64,000 nucleotides of DNA, taken from Macquaria australasica. Taxonomy: Eukaryota; Chordata; Actinopteri; Centrarchiformes; Percichthyidae. The DNA is taken from positions 124,001 through 188,000 of the forward strand of contig SEMN01000094.1 of assembly GCA_005408345.1 (NCBI GenBank), in the 5' to 3' direction. Within the stretch, counting starts at the first letter, position 1; the number at the start of each line of letters is the position of its first letter. Below the pieces are notes generated by a model that did not search any database, was not told where the DNA came from, and saw only the letters and a program-made list of their open reading frames with translations. A program made the translations under genes and the position numbers. Positions 61,319-64,000 of this stretch are shown one piece after another.

Positions 61319-61502
61319 CTCTCTGTGTTTGAGAACCGCCTGAGTTCTATAGAGCAGCAGAAGTCGAACGTCACTGTCTCGGAGGCTGAAGTTACTCTCC
61401 AGGATCTGCAGCACGTCGATCCGAGGCCGCACAGGCAGCAACGCATCACCGCAGAATGGATGCAGCCAAGCCAGGAGGTCATCCGAAGTCACCGAGCTGT
61501 CG
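61319..61502 (-). CDS. nbas: NBAS coding exon (fifth from the end)
   Basis: The 184-nt exon encodes 61 full codons starting DSSVTSDDLLAWLHPFCGDA, then LLPVRPRIDVLQILESNF, and ending QAVLKHRE. The acceptor is CTTCTCTCTCAG and the donor GTAATG at 61318. The first base C finishes the Gly codon from the exon at 62665; the exon ends in phase 0. The block around WLHPFCGD and RPRIDVLQILE is among the most conserved in the NBAS C-terminus and is the single best identifier in the window. The first in-frame start-like codon inside the exon is GTG (valine) and is not an initiator; the open frame comes from splicing. Confidence 0.94.
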
Positions 61503-62664
61503 CTGAGAGAGAAGGGCGAGAAGGACGGCAGTCAGACAGGCAGAGATAAAGAGACAGAGATTGAGAGGTAAGGTGAAGAGGTTATTCTAAAAAAAAACCC
61601 TGAAGTGGTCAGGAGCCTGAAGGTTTTTTTGGGCTCATCTTTCGCAAGGCTGAAAAATTACAAAATTACAAAGAAATTACGATTTTTCACAGAAACACAG
61701 ATGTCAAGCCTGCAAAAAAATGCCATTTTTGTGTTACACAAATTAGTGACACACGTTATTGTTCTAGCAAGCAAACTATCCAAATTAGAGCTGAAACTAT
61801 TAGTCAATGAATCAATTAGTCGATTGACAGAAACTGAATCGGGAAGTTATTTGATAATCGATTAACCGCTTAAGTAATCTTTTATGCAAAAAAACAATTC
61901 AGATGTTTCAGCTCCTCAAATGTGAAGATTTGCTGTTCTTCTTTTGTCTTTCGGATTATTGAAAAGAATAATTTTGAAATTTAGGCAGCTGGTTGGACTA
62001 AATAAATTTGAAGAAGTCAAATCGCGCTTTAGGAAACTGTGATGGGCATTTTTCACTTTTTTCTGATATTTTATAGACTAAACGATTGATCGAAGAAATA
62101 AGCTAAAGATTAATCAAAAATGAAAATACATGTTTGTTGCAGCCCTAATCCAGACAGCAAAAAAAAAAGAAAAAAGAAAAAAGAAACTGACAGGCAGCAA
62201 ATTGGGAGTGATTTTGTCACAGATCCATTGTTTTACTTTGATTTGTTTGACTGATGGTCACAAAGGAGCTAACCAGCGTGTAACAGGTGCCATCAAAATG
62301 TTGTCATCTCAAAAAAGCCACCAGACAGGTTGGCAGGTGCCTCTTGTTGATTTAACTACCAAACAGACATTTCACTGGCATTTGACACTCAGCAGGTGTT
62401 AATTTCAGGCACTGAACAGAGCCGAGAAAAGGCAGAGAGAGAACAGACAGAGGAAGAGAAACATCTTTGAAGCATGTGTGATTCATATATGACTCAAAAA
62501 ACACAATTTTGGATCGTGTACATGTGCTTGGGACTGAATTATCTGACCTTCTGCTCTATGAGGATGAAGGACAGCAATAAATGTCATCAATAGAAGGTTT
62601 CTACAAATGTAGTAAGATAAAAGAGTGTGTGGTTTGTGTGTGTGTGTAGATATAGATAACCTAC
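61503..62664 (-). other. nbas: NBAS intron (1.2 kb)
   Basis: It begins GTAGGT at 62664 and ends CTCAG at 61503. It contains a hAT-like MITE at 61786-62147 occupying almost a third of it. No exon is supported. Confidence 0.9.
61786..62147 (+). mobile_element. hAT-like MITE, longest copy
   Basis: The element starts TAGAGCTGAAACTATTAGTC and ends TGTTGCAGCCCTA, inverted termini of the same kind as 26240-26429. Flanks ATCCAAAT (61778-61785) and ATCCAGAC (62148-62155) agree at 6 of 8 positions, a decayed 8-bp duplication. ATTAGTCGATTGAC and GATAATCGATTAACC near the left, with TAAACGATTGATCG near the right, give extra internal inverted pairing. No ORF is present. Confidence 0.75.
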
Positions 62665-62754
62665 CCACTGTGGACATTGTTGTGCACAGCGGTCACCATG
62701 GCCTCCAGGACCCTGAGGGGTTGTGGGTAATTTGTCAGGGCGTCTGGGTCTCCG
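62665..62754 (-). CDS. nbas: NBAS coding exon (sixth from the end)
   Basis: The 90-nt exon encodes GDPDALTNYPQPLRVLEAMV followed by TAVHNNVHS and the first two bases of a glycine codon. It is bounded by a TTTTTCAG acceptor (minus strand, exon begins at 62754) and a GTAGGT donor at 62664. The first base completes a codon begun in the upstream exon, and the two last bases GG join C of the next exon to give Gly. The NYPQPLRVLE stretch is a part of the NBAS C-terminal region I recognise. The residues are predicted to lie in helical solenoid downstream of the Sec39 domain; no catalytic motif is expected. Confidence 0.9.
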
Positions 62755-63389
62755 CTGAAAAACAAATCACATCACAACAATCATCTTACATAATACGCTA
62801 ATTAAGATAAGAATTTTCAAATTACCACAATACAGAGAGACAACAACTGTGGAAAAATAAATCAAAGGCTTTCTTCTCAGGGACAATGTTAGTTCAAAAC
62901 GTGTCTGGCAGCAATTAAATGTTTGAAGCAAACGCAGCTTTGTAAAAGTTAACCATCATGAAATTATTTAAAGTCCTAGAGACATGAAGCAGCAGAAAAA
63001 CATTTAAACCTGTCTCCAGCATTACAAGCTCACAGGCTCTGAGAGCATGTTGGTGAAATTCACCAGAATATATACTAATTTAATAATTGATAAAAGAGGC
63101 TTCTCTTTTCAAATTAGGTGTAAATGAGATAGGTTTAATGGCACGTAATAGTAGGTGAGCCTAAAAAGATAATATGTGATCTTTTTCTGCAGCGTCATTA
63201 GTGCATTTCCTGGTGTGGGTTCTGCTGCAGTGTGTGTGTGTGTTTGGTGTGTGTGTGTGTACTGTATGTCGCAAGAGGAGGGCCATTTTTCACAAGGACA
63301 GAAAGGGAAAAGAGAGGGTGATTTCCCCTGACTCAACTCCCCTTTTGCTGCTGGGCTCATGTGCGTGCACATACACAGCCACGGTCCTT

Positions 63390-63442
<53 letters not shown>

Positions 63443-63657
63443 CAACACCCATACATGCACACAACATACAAATGATCTGGCTTAAGGTGGAAAGACAACG
63501 CAGCATTTTACCACTTACATTTTCTCTTCAAAGACACACAAACACAGAATAGTTATGACAGATACAAAAGATGGCCATTAGTGTGAGGCTCAGGTATGCC
63601 TGCTGCGCCAGACTGAAGGCTTCGAGAGAGCCAAAAACAAGACCGCCTCATTCATAC
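62755..63657 (-). other. nbas: NBAS intron or intron part upstream of exon 62754-62665
   Basis: The segment ends TTTTTCAG at 62755. If the 28-nt exon is real it starts GTATGA at 63657; otherwise the intron runs past the right edge. Contents are a (CA)n-(TA)n array at 63390-63442 and unique-looking sequence. Confidence 0.5.
63390..63442. repeat. (CA)n-(TA)n compound microsatellite
   Basis: About 20 CA units pass into six TA units. Confidence 0.97.
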
Positions 63658-63685
63658 CTGCCAAACACAATGCCTTGAGAAAGCC
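63658..63685 (-). CDS. nbas: Possible NBAS microexon (28 nt)
   Basis: On the minus strand a T-rich stretch ending in GTTGTTGCAG is followed by 28 nt and then a GTATGA donor. Read as 2 + 24 + 2 nt it encodes LSQGIVFG, and its last two bases join the first base of the next exon (62754) to make a serine codon before GDPDAL. The frame is therefore compatible with the securely called exon. Against it: the piece is very short, it sits at the edge of a CA-rich repeat, and I cannot confirm the peptide against other NBAS proteins. It may be a chance pairing of splice-like sites, with the true upstream exon outside the window. Confidence 0.4.
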
Positions 63686-64000
63686 CTGCAACAACGGACA
63701 CACACAAACACATACGCACACGCACGCACACGCACGCGCGCACACAGACAGTCATACTTGAATGCATAAAGGGATATTCATATGCAAGAGCACCAAGTGA
63801 CACCTCCAGTGGATACATACGGCTACCCATCACACAGAACACACACACGCACTAACACAGACTGAGTGTGTGTGTGTGTGTTGCTGTGGGAACAGAGTGA
63901 GATCTGGAGGGGAATAGCTGCATTAGGCAGCATTAATTATAAGAAGATAATGAATCAGAGAAAGGGGAAGAGCGTGCGCATGCAAGAAAGAGCGTGTGTG
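63686..64000. other. Right edge, CA/GT-rich intronic sequence
   Basis: Low-complexity CA-, CG- and GT-containing stretches (63700-63745, 63838-63882) with no supported exon. It presumably lies inside a further NBAS intron. Confidence 0.5.

Overview
The window is vertebrate nuclear DNA, most probably from a spiny-rayed (percomorph) teleost fish. It shows short coding exons with GT/AG splice sites inside kilobase-long introns, very abundant CA/GT microsatellites, and many dispersed repeats of kinds I know from teleost genomes: hAT-type and foldback MITEs, an L2-like LINE, a tRNA-derived SINE and a solo LTR. The species cannot be named from the sequence.

One protein-coding gene is recognised, on the minus strand: the 3' part of NBAS (NBAS/NAG, subunit of the NRZ/Dsl1 Golgi-to-ER tether). 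Six exons encode the last ~323 residues: 62754-62665, 61502-61319, 41286-41147, 36318-36171, 34704-34570 and 23966-23691, the last ending in a TGA stop. All splice sites are canonical, all phases agree across junctions, and the joined translation reads as the conserved NBAS C-terminus. A possible 28-nt exon lies further upstream (63685-63658). The rest of the gene continues beyond the right edge. The introns are 903, 1162, 20032, 4828, 1466 and 10603 bp.

Positions 1 to about 22.8 kb lie downstream of NBAS and hold no recognisable host gene. They carry repeats: a foldback element with a hAT MITE nested in it (0.1-0.9 kb), an inverted-repeat element with an LTR-like core (1.0-1.7 kb), a solo LTR with a perfect 5-bp target duplication (5.6-6.0 kb), a 5'-truncated frameshifted LINE (6.8-8.9 kb), a decayed acidic ORF (9.4-9.7 kb), a SINE (10.05-10.2 kb), and decayed ORFs near 15.5 and 16.4 kb. 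Repeats also fill parts of the NBAS introns: three copies of one foldback MITE, three of a hAT-like MITE family, two of a teleost repeat with an internal duplication, and two inverted copies of another family.

I found no new multi-gene system. The most interesting items are nested transposon insertions with readable target duplications, a 22-bp fully paired hairpin beyond the NBAS stop, a possible NBAS microexon, a very long polypyrimidine tract before the penultimate exon, and several candidate regulatory patches (homeodomain-, GATA- and CCAAT-type motif clusters) whose conservation I cannot test here.
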